From the NCBI RefSeq assembly GCF_004348685.1, contig NZ_SMKO01000010.1:1-64000 (forward strand): 64,000 nucleotides of DNA. Direction: 5' to 3'. The stretch comes from Nonomuraea deserti (GTDB taxonomy: Bacteria; Actinomycetota; Actinomycetes; Streptosporangiales; Streptosporangiaceae). How positions within the stretch are numbered: the stretch's first letter is position 1; each line of letters begins with the position of its first letter. Below are positions 24,394 through 32,584 of the stretch, piece by piece. The notes beneath the pieces are model-generated. The model was not told the origin of the DNA. It made no database searches and saw only the letters and a list, made by a program, of their open reading frames with translations. The position numbers and the translations under genes were made by a program.

Positions 24394-24942
24394 TCAGCCG
24401 GCGTCGGGAACGTACGTCAGGTTGAGCACGCCGGTCTCGAAGGTCTCCGACTTGACCAGCTTGAGCGGGTGGGTCGGGGTGTCCTCGAACAACCGCTGGC
24501 CGTGACCCACGGCGATCGGATGGACGAGCAGGTTGAGCTCGTCGAGCAGCCCGTTGGCCAGCAGCCACCGCACGGTCGTCGCGGAGCCGGACATCTGGAT
24601 GTCGCCGCCGCTGATCTCCTCCTTGATCTCGCGCAGCCTGGCCGCGACGTCACCGGAGACGACGGTGGTGTTGTCCCAGTCGGCCTTGTCCAGGGTGCTG
24701 GACACGACGAATTTGCGGGCGTTGTTGATGGACGCGGCCACCTCCGGGTCGGCGTCCGTCGTCGTCCAGTACGCGGACCACTCGTCGTACAGTCTGCGGC
24801 CCATCAGCATCGCCGCCGCGCTCTGCATGCCCGCCTGGACCACGGCGCCCATCTCGTCGTTCCAGTAGGGGAAGTGCCACTGGTCCGGCGACTCGACCAC
24901 GCCGTCCACGGAGATGAAGAAGCTCGAAATGATCTTAGCCAT
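24394..24942 (-). CDS. Dihydrofolate reductase family protein (RibD C-terminal-like)
   Basis: 182 residues beginning MAKIISSFFISVDGVVESPD, the start of the stand-alone RibD_C/DHFR-like family (YwjB/YyaP type). Other supporting segments are MLMGRRLYDEWSAYW, FVVSSTLDKADWDNTTVVSG and IQMSGSATTVRWLLANGLLD. The fold binds NADPH; the physiological substrate of these proteins is generally unknown. ATG 24942 has AGGGAAC upstream. Confidence 0.86.
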   Translation of the reverse strand: MAKIISSFFISVDGVVESPDQWHFPYWNDEMGAVVQAGMQSAAAMLMGRRLYDEWSAYWTTTDADPEVAASINNARKFVVSSTLDKADWDNTTVVSGDVAARLREIKEEISGGDIQMSGSATTVRWLLANGLLDELNLLVHPIAVGHGQRLFEDTPTHPLKLVKSETFETGVLNLTYVPDAG

Positions 24943-25020
24943 CGTTGGGTTCCCTAGTCGTCGGAGTTGCTCAGGGGTGGCGCGCATGCGCCCGAAGTGA
25001 AGGTTAGGCGGGAGGGGCGC

Positions 25021-25731
25021 TCACGTCTTGTACAGAAGCGACAGCGGCTCACCCGGATGCCGGCCGCTCAATTGCGTGGCGGTCCGCCCGACATAGCGGG
25101 TCAGCGACCGCGCCAGGTGCGGCTGGTCGAAATAGCCGAGCCGGTGGATCACGTCGCTGACCGGCGTGCCCTCCTGGATCAGGATCGCCGCCTGCCTGGC
25201 GCGGGAGATCCGCTGGGCGGCGCCGCGCGTGAGGCCGGTCGCCGCCATGAAGCGCCGCTGGACGGTGCGTTCCGACACGTCCGGCGCAGCGCCGCTGAGC
25301 ACCGAGGCGACGACGGGGTCGCAGTCCACCACCTCTTCGCGCACCATCCGCCGGACGAACGCCTCGGCGTTGTCGTAGCCGGGAAGGTGCCAGGTGGAGC
25401 CCTTCAGCCAGAACGACCTGCGCGTCGCGCCGGGGATCTCCACGGCGCCGTTGACGAGCCGGCCGCTGGGAAGGTGGGGCATGGACGTGCCGAGCGAGAA
25501 CGTGATCCCGAAGAACGTCGCGTCCTCGGGCACGGGGGCGGCGCTCGCCGCCGTCTCGGGGCCCCGGACGGCCACGCTGACCTGACCGCGATGAGCCCAG
25601 ACCACCAGCTCGCAGTGCGCGGTCGCGATCGACGTCATCCGGGCGATGTCATGGCTGCTGCTGCGCCACACCCGCTCGATGTACGGCGAATCGGATGGTC
25701 GACTCTCGACGTCCAGCCCCATCCGGGTCAT
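25021..25731 (-). CDS. AraC-family transcriptional regulator
   Basis: 236 residues. The C-terminal AraC DNA-binding domain (about 145-230) has two helix-turn-helix units, including TGLTRGAAQRISRARQAAIL and VSDVIHRLGYFDQPHLARSL. The N-terminal part is a cupin-like sensor domain with GTSMPHLPSGRLVNG. ATG 25731 directly follows a G-run; ATG 25722 has better spacing from it. It is transcribed in the same direction as the RibD-like gene and may control it. Confidence 0.83.
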   Translation of the reverse strand: MTRMGLDVESRPSDSPYIERVWRSSSHDIARMTSIATAHCELVVWAHRGQVSVAVRGPETAASAAPVPEDATFFGITFSLGTSMPHLPSGRLVNGAVEIPGATRRSFWLKGSTWHLPGYDNAEAFVRRMVREEVVDCDPVVASVLSGAAPDVSERTVQRRFMAATGLTRGAAQRISRARQAAILIQEGTPVSDVIHRLGYFDQPHLARSLTRYVGRTATQLSGRHPGEPLSLLYKT

Positions 25732-25825
25732 CCCCCCTTCGCCGCATATAGGCCACTGAGCAGGCAGTCTGGCACGATTCTGGCCGGCCGTGTAGGGCGC
25801 AGGGGGGCACGGATCGCCGGGAGAA

Positions 25826-25856
25826 ATAACAGTCCTTATATAAGAGCTGTTATAGT
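25826..25856 (+). promoter_or_regulatory. MarR operator overlapping a leaderless promoter
   Basis: ATAACAG (25826-25832) and CTGTTAT (25847-25853) are perfect 7-bp arms flanking the inner palindrome CTTATATAAG (25835-25844). TATAGT (25851-25856) ends six bases before the ATG at 25863, where transcription would start at or near the A of the start codon. Confidence 0.65.
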
Positions 25857-25862
25857 TACCTC

Positions 25863-26363
25863 ATGGCTGACCCCAACACCCCCGATCCCACCCGCGAGAG
25901 CCTCTGGCGGCCGCTGCGCGTCCTGCAGGCTTCGATGGACGCCGACATCGCCCGGCTCTACTCCGAGAAGCGCATCGACGGGCTCAAGCCGAGCTTCGTG
26001 ATGGAGCTGCTCCGGCTCAACGCCCTCGGGCCGATGACCATCACCGAACTGGCCGAGTCGGTCGGCCGGACGCACTCGGCGCTCAGCCAGAAGGTGGCCG
26101 CCATGCGGGAGGCCGGCTGGGTCGAGACCGTGCCGGGTGACGACGCGCGCAGCAAGAAGGTGACGCTCACCGACCACGCCCGCGGCGTCGTCGGCCGCCT
26201 GGCGGCGGAGTGGCGGGCCACCGAGGCCGCCGTCGCCGAGATCGAGGCGGAGATCCCCTACCCGCTCACCCGGGTCGTCGCCGACATCGAGCAGGCCCTG
26301 GCCCGCAAGAGCTTCCACGACCGCATCGCCGAGAAACTGGCGCAGGACCCCGCGTGGGAGTGA
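25863..26363 (+). CDS. MarR-family transcriptional regulator (probably leaderless mRNA)
   Basis: 166 residues. The winged helix is GPMTITELAESVGRTHSALS followed by QKVAAMREAGWVETVPGDD and the wing KKVTLTDHARG. A long C-terminal helix carries EAEIPYPLTRVVADIEQAL. There is no Shine-Dalgarno; the -10 ends six bases before the ATG, indicating a leaderless transcript. A strong palindrome covers the promoter, so it is autoregulated. Its last codons (AWE plus stop) are the first copy of a downstream tandem repeat. Confidence 0.86.
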   Translation: MADPNTPDPTRESLWRPLRVLQASMDADIARLYSEKRIDGLKPSFVMELLRLNALGPMTITELAESVGRTHSALSQKVAAMREAGWVETVPGDDARSKKVTLTDHARGVVGRLAAEWRATEAAVAEIEAEIPYPLTRVVADIEQALARKSFHDRIAEKLAQDPAWE

Positions 26364-26460
26364 CGCGCGCCGGACCTGCCTGTCAGGCCCGAGCGTGGGA
26401 GCGACGCGCTGACCTGCCCGATCGAACCCGAGCGTGGGAGTGACGGCTGGACGTGCCTGT
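26352..26460. repeat. Tandem repeat of the MarR gene 3' end
   Basis: GCGTGGGAG followed by a degenerate roughly 30-bp tail begins at 26352 (last codons of MarR), 26393 and 26432, with periods of 41 and 39. Between the units the shared text is approximately GACCTGCC...CCCGA. The copies after the stop are non-coding. The array ends at the stop codon of the convergent membrane gene. Confidence 0.7.
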
Positions 26461-26844
26461 TCAGGCCTGAGGGCCGCGGGGGAGGGTGGCGGTGTACGCC
26501 GCCCAGTCCGCCGGATGCGCCATCCCCTTGCGCACGGGCACCTTCCGGGCCCCGCCCGCCTCGTCGATGACGATGCGGTTGCCCTCCAGGCGCGGGCTCC
26601 CGCCCGTGGGGATGTGGAATCTGCGTTCGGCCGGTCCGATCGGCGCGGTGAGAACGATGGCCTGGGGCTCGACCAGGAAATACGGCCGCCGCAAGTAGAC
26701 GGCGCCGACTCCGGCGAAGATCAACCCGACGACGATCGTCGGGCTGAACGAGCCGAGCAGGAGGAGCCAGAGCTGTAAGAGGACCATGACCGTACCGAGG
26801 ACCAGGAACGTCCAGCCCACGAGCGGGTTGTAGCGGATCTTCAT
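26461..26844 (-). CDS. Small membrane protein, function unknown
   Basis: 127 residues. Two adjacent hydrophobic helices (about 10-55: VGWTFLVLGTVMVLLQLWLL and TIVVGLIFAGVGAVYLRR) are followed by a beta-rich domain of about 70 residues (VLTAPIGPAERRFHIP and NRIVIDEAGGARKVPVR), resembling PH-like domains of bacterial membrane proteins. No catalytic motif is seen. It stands alone, convergent with the MarR gene. Confidence 0.73.
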   Translation of the reverse strand: MKIRYNPLVGWTFLVLGTVMVLLQLWLLLLGSFSPTIVVGLIFAGVGAVYLRRPYFLVEPQAIVLTAPIGPAERRFHIPTGGSPRLEGNRIVIDEAGGARKVPVRKGMAHPADWAAYTATLPRGPQA

Positions 26845-26909
26845 GGAGTGAGCCGTCCTTCGCCGACGATGCGTGCCGGCTCATGATCCTCGCCGCCGGC
26901 GGCTCAGGG

Positions 26910-26953
26910 GGCAAGGGCCCAGGCAGGGCCGGGCAAGGGCCCAGGCAGGGCCG
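26910..26953. repeat. Two perfect 22-bp tandem units in an intergenic region
   Basis: The 22-base unit starting GGCAAGGGCCCAGGCAGG occurs at 26910-26931 and 26932-26953, with a partial third copy after. It lies between the divergent membrane gene and the flavin reductase gene. No regulator or gene explains it; slippage is likely. Confidence 0.7.
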
Positions 26954-27024
26954 GGCAGGGGCGCCAACGAGACGTCCGAAGGCCGCCAGCGCCCGGCCCT
27001 GGTCTGCCGCAAGAGTGGGGGGCC

Positions 27025-27708
27025 ATGAGCACTCTCGCCGACACGCACACCCTCATCGAGCCGAACATCCTCTACTTCGGCACCCCCGTGGTCCTCATCT
27101 CCTCCACGAACGAGGACGGGACCCCCAACCTGGCCCCCATGTCGTCGGCGTTCTGGCTGGGCTGGCGTGCGGTGCTGGGGCTGGGGGCGCGGGCCAAGAC
27201 GGCACAGAACCTGCTCAGGACCCGCGAATGCGTGCTCAACCTCCCGTCCGACGCGCTCGCGCCGGCCGTCGACCGGCTGGCGCTGACCACCGGCTCCGAC
27301 CCCGTGCCCGAGCGGAAACACGCGCGCGGCTACCGGCACGTGGCGGACAAGTTCCGGCGGGCGGGGCTGACCGCCGTCCCGTCCGAGACGGTGGCGCCGC
27401 CCCGGGTGGGCGAGTGCCCGGTCAGCATGGAGGCCGTGCTCGAACGCCATCACCCTGTGGGCGACGACGGTGGGATCCTGTCGTTCGAGGTGCGGGTGCA
27501 GCGGGTCTGGGTGCACGAGGGGATCCGCATGGCGGGCACGGACGACCGCATCGACCCCGACGCCTGGCGCCCGCTCATCATGAGCTTCCAGAAGTTGTAC
27601 GGGCTCGGCCCGCAGGTGCATCCGTCCACGCTCGCGCGGATCCCCGAGCGGCTCTACCGCAGCGCCGACCTAGAGCGGGCCCGCGCCGTCCAGCAGGGCC
27701 AGCCATGA
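27025..27708 (+). CDS. Flavin reductase-like FMN-binding protein
   Basis: 227 residues starting with NILYFGTPVVLISSTNEDGT and NLAPMSSAFWLGWRAVLGLG, the FMN-binding split-barrel pattern of the flavin reductase-like family (PF01613). Later CVLNLPSDALAPAVDRLALT fits the same fold. Such enzymes reduce flavin for a partner monooxygenase or act on flavin directly; no partner oxygenase is adjacent. ATG 27025 follows a G-rich leader. The 3' end overlaps the convergent NUDIX gene by 39 bases. Confidence 0.82.
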   Translation: MSTLADTHTLIEPNILYFGTPVVLISSTNEDGTPNLAPMSSAFWLGWRAVLGLGARAKTAQNLLRTRECVLNLPSDALAPAVDRLALTTGSDPVPERKHARGYRHVADKFRRAGLTAVPSETVAPPRVGECPVSMEAVLERHHPVGDDGGILSFEVRVQRVWVHEGIRMAGTDDRIDPDAWRPLIMSFQKLYGLGPQVHPSTLARIPERLYRSADLERARAVQQGQP

Positions 27709-28179
27709 GCGGCCGGCGCAGACCCGGTTGATCTCCTCGATCGCCAGCCACTCGGCGGCGCTGGTCTCCGACCCGGCGGGCGGCCGGGTCGGGGAGCCCA
27801 GTGCCGGGAGTGAGGCCCGGAACATCACCATGTACGCCAGCGGCGGGTAGCGGTAGCCGTCGGGCGCCGGGGCGAGGAGTTCGATGCGTTCCCAGGCGAA
27901 GACGGACAGCGCGGACGAGGGCAGACGCAGGCCGGTCTCCTCGTAGAGCTCGCGGGCCGCGGCGTCGGCCGCCGTCTCCCCGGCTTCGAGGTGGCCACCG
28001 GGGAGGTCCCAGCCGCGCCCGTCCACGCGCGTCATGAGGGTGCGGCCCGCCCGGTCCGACACGAACGCGAACGCGCACGTGGTCTGCTCCAGCGGCGGGA
28101 GGGACCCGGAGCGCATCAGGTCCATGCGGTGCGCCACGGGGATGTAGGGGAGCGTGCCGGTCACGACCAGATGAGTCAT
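27670..28179 (-). CDS. NUDIX hydrolase
   Basis: 169 residues with a complete Nudix box: GGHLEAGETAADAAARELYE followed by ETGL, which matches G-x5-E-x7-REU-x-EE-x-GU. It hydrolyses a nucleoside diphosphate linked to another group, with Mg2+ bound by the box glutamates; the substrate cannot be deduced. The N-terminal MTHLVVTGTLPYIPVAHRMD region is unusual but intact. The ATG is 19 bases downstream of the ABC permease stop, so it may be the last gene of that operon. Confidence 0.87.
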   Translation of the reverse strand: MTHLVVTGTLPYIPVAHRMDLMRSGSLPPLEQTTCAFAFVSDRAGRTLMTRVDGRGWDLPGGHLEAGETAADAAARELYEETGLRLPSSALSVFAWERIELLAPAPDGYRYPPLAYMVMFRASLPALGSPTRPPAGSETSAAEWLAIEEINRVCAGRSWLALLDGAGPL

Positions 28180-28198
28180 GCCTCCATCGTGCCCGCGA

Positions 28199-28942
28199 TC
28201 AGACGCCCCGGCGCATGGCCCGGTTGCCGAGGTAGAGGCCGGCCGCGGCCACCGCGCAGGCGGCGGCGGTTCCGTACAGGATGGAGGGGCTCGCGAGGTG
28301 GCCGGCGAACAGGGCACGCTGGGCGTCGACGATGTACGTGACCGGGTTGGCGTACCCGATGGCCCGCAGCCAGGCGGGGGCGGTGTCCAGCGGGAGGAGC
28401 ACCCCCGAGCACAGGAGCAGCGGGAACAGGATCGACTGGCTGACGATGTAGAACAGGGTGCCGCCGGGCGCCGACTTGATGGCGAGGACGAACGAGAGGG
28501 AGCCCAGCCCGACCCCGAAGATCACCAGCTGCACCAGGCCGGCCAGCACGCCCGCCGGATGGAGGTCGAAGCCGAGGGGCAGCGCCAGCAGGATGATCAG
28601 CACGGCCTGGGCCAGCAGGATGATCATCTCTTTCATGGTCCTGCCGACGAGCATCGCGGTGCGGTTGAGCGGTGTGACCATCAGGCGCTCCATCGAGCCG
28701 CCGATCAGCTCGACCAGCAGCGTGTAGCCGGCGGCCATCGGGCCGGTCAGGCACATCATGACCAGGATCCCCGGCACGAACCACTGCCACGACGAGCCGA
28801 CCGCCCCGTCCAGCAGCGACCCGAACAGGAACAGGAACAGCAGCGGCTGCCCCATCTCGAAGAGGAGCCCGACGGGCTCGCGCAGGGTCGGCCTGAACTC
28901 GCGCGAGAAGATGGTGGCGGTGTCACGCAGGAATGTCGTCAT
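28199..28942 (-). CDS. ABC-2 type transporter permease
   Basis: 247 residues with about six membrane spans. FEMGQPLLFLFLFGSLLDGA, PMAAGYTLLVELIGGSMERL and NPVTYIVDAQRALFAGHLAS are characteristic of ABC-2 drug exporter permeases. The start at 28942 lies 20 bases inside the ATPase gene, so the two are translationally coupled. This is the second DrrAB-like exporter in the window; it has no P450 or SARP neighbour. Confidence 0.88.
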   Translation of the reverse strand: MTTFLRDTATIFSREFRPTLREPVGLLFEMGQPLLFLFLFGSLLDGAVGSSWQWFVPGILVMMCLTGPMAAGYTLLVELIGGSMERLMVTPLNRTAMLVGRTMKEMIILLAQAVLIILLALPLGFDLHPAGVLAGLVQLVIFGVGLGSLSFVLAIKSAPGGTLFYIVSQSILFPLLLCSGVLLPLDTAPAWLRAIGYANPVTYIVDAQRALFAGHLASPSILYGTAAACAVAAAGLYLGNRAMRRGV

Positions 28943-29864
28943 CGGTGAGGCTTCTCCCGGTAAGCGCGAGGAACACGTCGTCAAGGGTGGGGCGGGCGGT
29001 CTCGGCGGTGGTGACCCTGATGCCGGAGCCGTCCAAAGTGCGGAGATAGTCGGGCAGCGCCGCGGCGGCGTTGGGCACCTGGAGGCGCACGGTGGTCCCG
29101 GTCGCGGTGCCGTTGCCGATGCGGGCGGCCGTCGCCGCCTCCTGCTCGGTGCTGGTGGTGATGGTGATGTGGTCGCCGGCTAGGTCGTTCTTGAGCCGTT
29201 CTGCGGTGCCGTCCGCGATGATCTTCCCGCCGTCGATGATCACCACGCGTTCCGCCATGTTGTCGGCCTCCTCCAGGTAGTGCGTGGTGAGGAAGAGCGT
29301 CGTGCCGAACGTCTCCCGAAGCCGGAGGATGTGCTGCCAGATGTCGGCGCGGCTCTTCGGATCGAGCCCGGTCGAGGGCTCGTCCAGGAAGAGCAGGTCG
29401 GGGCGGTGGATGAGGCCGAGGGCGATGTCCAGGCGGCGGCGCTGGCCCCCCGAGAGGGTGCCGGGCTTGCGCCTGGCCAGCGGCACGAGGTCGAGCAGGT
29501 CCAGCAGTTCGTCGGCGCGGGCGGCCGCGTCGCGGGTGCTCAGGCCGTAGCAGCGGCCCTGGGTGATGAGCTCGTCGCGGACGAGGAAGTTCTCGCCCGC
29601 GCTGTTCTTCTGGCCGACGTAGCCGATGCGGGCGCGCACGCCGGCCGGGTTCTGGCCCACGTCGTGGCCCGCCACCGTGGCGGTGCCCGAGGTGGGCGGC
29701 AGCAGTGTCGTGAGCATGCGCAGGGTCGTGGACTTTCCCGCGCCGTTGGGGCCGAGGAACGCCACGAGCCGGCCGGCCTCCACGTCGAGGTCGATGCCGT
29801 GAACGGCGGTGACGGTCTCCTTCTTGACTTTGAACTCTCGGGTCAGGCCCCGGGCGTGGATCAT
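28923..29864 (-). CDS. ABC transporter ATP-binding protein (DrrA-like)
   Basis: 313 residues. Walker A is FLGPNGAGKSTT, signature LSGGQRRRLDIALG, Walker B LLFLDEPSTGLDP, and the H-loop region is LTTHYLEEADNMAER. The C-terminal part ends in TLDDVFLALTGRSL, as in drug-export ATPases. ATG 29864 has AGGAG at a spacing of seven. It partners with the downstream permease; substrate unknown. Confidence 0.92.
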   Translation of the reverse strand: MIHARGLTREFKVKKETVTAVHGIDLDVEAGRLVAFLGPNGAGKSTTLRMLTTLLPPTSGTATVAGHDVGQNPAGVRARIGYVGQKNSAGENFLVRDELITQGRCYGLSTRDAAARADELLDLLDLVPLARRKPGTLSGGQRRRLDIALGLIHRPDLLFLDEPSTGLDPKSRADIWQHILRLRETFGTTLFLTTHYLEEADNMAERVVIIDGGKIIADGTAERLKNDLAGDHITITTSTEQEAATAARIGNGTATGTTVRLQVPNAAAALPDYLRTLDGSGIRVTTAETARPTLDDVFLALTGRSLTDDDIPA

Positions 29865-29950
29865 GGTCGGTCTCCTCTGGGCATGGCGAAGAAACCCCTG
29901 GTCGGGGCGCGAAAAGCAGGAATGAGACCAGTTTGGGCAGGGGAAACCCG

Positions 29951-29991
29951 GTTTGGCAAACGCGAATGTCACGTTCATAAACGGATGTGAC
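29951..29991. promoter_or_regulatory. Inverted repeats upstream of the ABC exporter
   Basis: GTTTG-G-CAAAC (29951-29961) and GTCAC-N14-GTGAC (29968-29991) lie between the exporter and the divergent kinase gene. They could be regulator sites for an exporter that has no linked regulator gene; no matching promoter was identified. Confidence 0.3.
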
Positions 29992-30124
29992 CTGCGGAAA
30001 CGACGTCTTCGACGTCCCCTCCTACAAGGGCGATTTCGGGGCTCTGAGGTGCGGGTTTCCCGGTGACGGAGAAGTTTTTCCCGAGCGGGGCCCGGGGGCG
30101 GCGGTTCTGGCAGCATGTCGGGGC

Positions 30125-30676
30125 ATGCGCAGGCTTGCCGTGCTGGTGAACGGGTTGCCGGGAGCGGGGAAGAGCACGCTGGCCCGGGCCCTCGGCCGTG
30201 AGCTCGGGCTGCCCGTCTTCTCCAAGGACGTTCTCAAGGAGACGCTGGCCGACGTGCTCCCCAGGCCCGACGGGGTGGAAGGGCGGGAGTGGAGCAGGCG
30301 CCTCGGGATGGCCGCGGGCGAGAGCATGTGGACGTTGCTCGCGAACTCCCCGCCGGGCGCGGTGCTGGAGAGTCCGTGGCTCGCGCCGCTGCGTCCCGTG
30401 GTGCTGGCCGGGCTCGACCGCGCGGGCGTCCCGCCCGCGGGGGTGCGGGAGGTCTGGTGCGAGGTGCCGCCCGACGTGGCGAGGAGCCGGTACGAGCGCC
30501 GGGTGCGGCATACGATCCACCATGACGCCGAGGTCGACGACGAGCGGTGGCGGCAGTGGACGGCGGCGGCGCGGCCGCTCGCGCTGGGGCCGGTCTATTC
30601 AGTTGATACGTCGAAGGACGTGAATATAGCCCGACTTGCACATTTGTGTGTGGCTCCGGAAGGATCTCCGGCGTGA
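30125..30676 (+). CDS. P-loop AAA/zeta-toxin-like kinase
   Basis: 183 residues. Walker A is VNGLPGAGKSTLARALGREL near the N-terminus. VFSKDVLKETLADVL follows, as in small-molecule kinases related to chloramphenicol phosphotransferase, gluconokinase and zeta toxins. The C-terminal RSRYERRVRHTIHHD resembles the lid region. Its substrate is unknown. Its TGA overlaps the GTG of the GH25 gene, an unexpected translational coupling between a cytoplasmic kinase and an exported muramidase. ATG 30125 is the likely start because upstream in-frame codons encode nothing recognisable. Confidence 0.78.
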   Translation: MRRLAVLVNGLPGAGKSTLARALGRELGLPVFSKDVLKETLADVLPRPDGVEGREWSRRLGMAAGESMWTLLANSPPGAVLESPWLAPLRPVVLAGLDRAGVPPAGVREVWCEVPPDVARSRYERRVRHTIHHDAEVDDERWRQWTAAARPLALGPVYSVDTSKDVNIARLAHLCVAPEGSPA

Positions 30677-31677
30677 AACGTCTGTGGTTATCAGCGGTGA
30701 TTCTGGCGACCGGGATGACGGGAGTCGCCGAGGCCGCCGACGGAGTTCCCGGGGTCGACGTCAGTAACTGGACCGGTGACGTCGACTGGGAGAGCGTGGC
30801 CTCCGAAGGCGGCAAATTCGCGTTCGTGCAGGCCACCGAGGGGGCCGACTACCGCAACCCACGTTTCGACACGCAGTTCGGCGGTGCGGCGGAGGCAGGG
30901 CTCTTCCGCGGCGCTTATCACTTTGCGCAACCGCACGAATCCGATGGGATGACTCAAGCCGACTATTTCCTCCAGAATGGCGGCGACTGGGTCAGTGATG
31001 GCCAAACCCTGCCGGGGGTCCTCGATGTGGAGGACAATCCGTACAAAGACAAGAACGGCAAGAACTCCTGCTACGGCCTGTCGACGAAGGACATGGTCAC
31101 CTGGATCAAGGACTTCACCGTCAGATACCGCAGGGCGACCGGCCGGCACGCGATCATCTACACCACGACGAGCTGGTGGCGGACCTGCACGGGAAACTCG
31201 GCCGCGTTCACATCCAACCCCCTCTGGCTGGCCCGCTGGGGCAGCGAGCCTGGTTCGCTGCCGAAGAGCTGGAAGAGGCACACGTTCTGGCAGTCGGCGG
31301 AGAAGGGCACGCTGTCCGGCGGCCAGAACTCGTTCAACGGCAGCGAGTCCCAGCTCAAGGCGCTGGCCAACCCGCCGGCCGAGGTCATGGTCTCGGGCGA
31401 GGCCACGAGCCGGACGTCGTACAGGGTCGTCGTGACGAACACGGGCCCGCACCCGGTCAAGGACATCAAGGTGTCGGGGCGCGCGTTCGGCGGGCAGCGG
31501 GTGGTCGAGGCGCCGGCGTGCAAGTTCAGCGGCACGGCGGTGTCGTGCCGGATCGAGGAGCTGCCCCGGGCGAAGAAGGTGATGTTCGTGTTCACCACCA
31601 AGCCCAGGAAGCCGAAGGGCACGGTCGGCATGAACGTCACCGTCGGTTCGGTGAAACTCACTCTCAAAGCGCGATAA
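30673..31677 (+). CDS. Secreted GH25 muramidase (lysozyme) with C-terminal Ig-like domain
   Basis: 334 residues. A signal peptide covers residues 1-21 (KRLWLSAVILATGMTGVAEA). The GH25 barrel has catalytic residues D29 (GVDVSNW) and D118/E120 (GVLDVED), with AYHFAQP and HAIIYTTTSWW strands. From about residue 240 a beta-sandwich (SRTSYRVVVTNTGPHPVKDI) may bind the wall or act as a spacer. It cleaves the beta-1,4 link after N-acetylmuramic acid in peptidoglycan. The GTG overlaps the kinase stop and has AAGGA at a spacing of eight. Confidence 0.9.
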   Translation: MKRLWLSAVILATGMTGVAEAADGVPGVDVSNWTGDVDWESVASEGGKFAFVQATEGADYRNPRFDTQFGGAAEAGLFRGAYHFAQPHESDGMTQADYFLQNGGDWVSDGQTLPGVLDVEDNPYKDKNGKNSCYGLSTKDMVTWIKDFTVRYRRATGRHAIIYTTTSWWRTCTGNSAAFTSNPLWLARWGSEPGSLPKSWKRHTFWQSAEKGTLSGGQNSFNGSESQLKALANPPAEVMVSGEATSRTSYRVVVTNTGPHPVKDIKVSGRAFGGQRVVEAPACKFSGTAVSCRIEELPRAKKVMFVFTTKPRKPKGTVGMNVTVGSVKLTLKAR

Positions 31678-31719
31678 GGCAGGATTAATCCCAAGTCCCG
31701 GTGTTGGAGGGGGTTTGGG

Positions 31720-32265
31720 ATGAAGCGGCGGTTGGCTGTGGCGGCGGCGCTGATCCTGCTGACCGCCACGGCCTCGGTGCCGCTCGGCCTGTCCCTGCCG
31801 CCCAGGATCGTCCAGCTCGCCTACGAGATCGAGCGGTACGGCATCGCGTACTCGTGGGGCGGCGGCCACGCCGAGGAGCCCGGTCCTTCGAAGGGCACCT
31901 GCAGGGGTTACCGGGGCAGGATCAAGCCCTGCCCGGCGGCCAGGACACGCGGCCTCGACTGCTCGGGGCTGGCCAGGTGGGTGTACGCGCTGGCGCACGG
32001 CGAAGACGTGCTGGGGCCGGGTAACACCGACGCGCAGGTACGGAAAATGCGCCGGGTGAAGTCCCCGAAACCAGGGGATCTAGCGTTCTTCGGAAAGATC
32101 ACCAAAAAGACTGTCAAAACCCATCACGTCGGCATCTATCTGGGCAATGGGACGATGATGAACGCACCCGAGACCGGGGCGATCGTGCGCGTCGACGACA
32201 TTAAGGAGAAGGAGGACTTCGCCGGCTTCTACCGGTACCGCCCGCCGCGCAAGGGCTCCCGCTGA
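31720..32265 (+). CDS. NlpC/P60-family cell-wall hydrolase
   Basis: 181 residues. Signal peptide MKRRLAVAAALILLTATASV, then a compact NlpC/P60 domain with catalytic C81 (GLDCSGLARW), H136 (HHVGIYLGNG) and a polar third residue shortly after (MMNAPETG). These are D,L-endopeptidases or amidases that cut peptidoglycan stem peptides. It lies 42 bp behind the GH25 gene with a GGAGGG ribosome-binding site, so the two wall hydrolases are probably expressed together. CRGYRG...KPCP adds a possible disulfide. Confidence 0.86.
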   Translation: MKRRLAVAAALILLTATASVPLGLSLPPRIVQLAYEIERYGIAYSWGGGHAEEPGPSKGTCRGYRGRIKPCPAARTRGLDCSGLARWVYALAHGEDVLGPGNTDAQVRKMRRVKSPKPGDLAFFGKITKKTVKTHHVGIYLGNGTMMNAPETGAIVRVDDIKEKEDFAGFYRYRPPRKGSR

Positions 32266-32335
32266 CGATCCTTCAGACCGGTGACGCGTGTGACTGGCCG
32301 GAAATTGAGAGACCCGACGGCTAATGTGTGCCGCT

Positions 32336-32566
32336 ATGGACAGGCGATGGGTCGGCCTCGACGGTTACGAGGTCGTGGCCGCCGTGCGGGGCGGGCGGCA
32401 GGTGCTGCGGGTGCGCCGGCACGGATGGATGGTCGCCGACTGCGTCTCCGTCGCGGAGGTGGCCAGGCTCGTCGATCTGGCCGACCTGTGCGAGGTCATC
32501 GAGCTCCCCGCCCGGCGCCGCGCGGAGGTCCCCGCGGAGGCCGGAACAAGTTCGCATCAGGGCTGA
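32336..32566 (+). CDS. Small conserved-looking protein, function unknown
   Basis: 76 residues: MDRRWVGLDGYEVVAAVRGG, then a basic/hydrophobic stretch with RVRRHGWMVADCVSVAEVAR and LADLCEVIELP. No signal or membrane segment, no family recognised. The amphipathic composition and location just before the tRNA genes favour a real gene. TAATGT (32322-32327) may be a -10 giving a very short leader. Confidence 0.55.
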   Translation: MDRRWVGLDGYEVVAAVRGGRQVLRVRRHGWMVADCVSVAEVARLVDLADLCEVIELPARRRAEVPAEAGTSSHQG

Positions 32567-32584
32567 GCGCCGTGTATGGTTACA

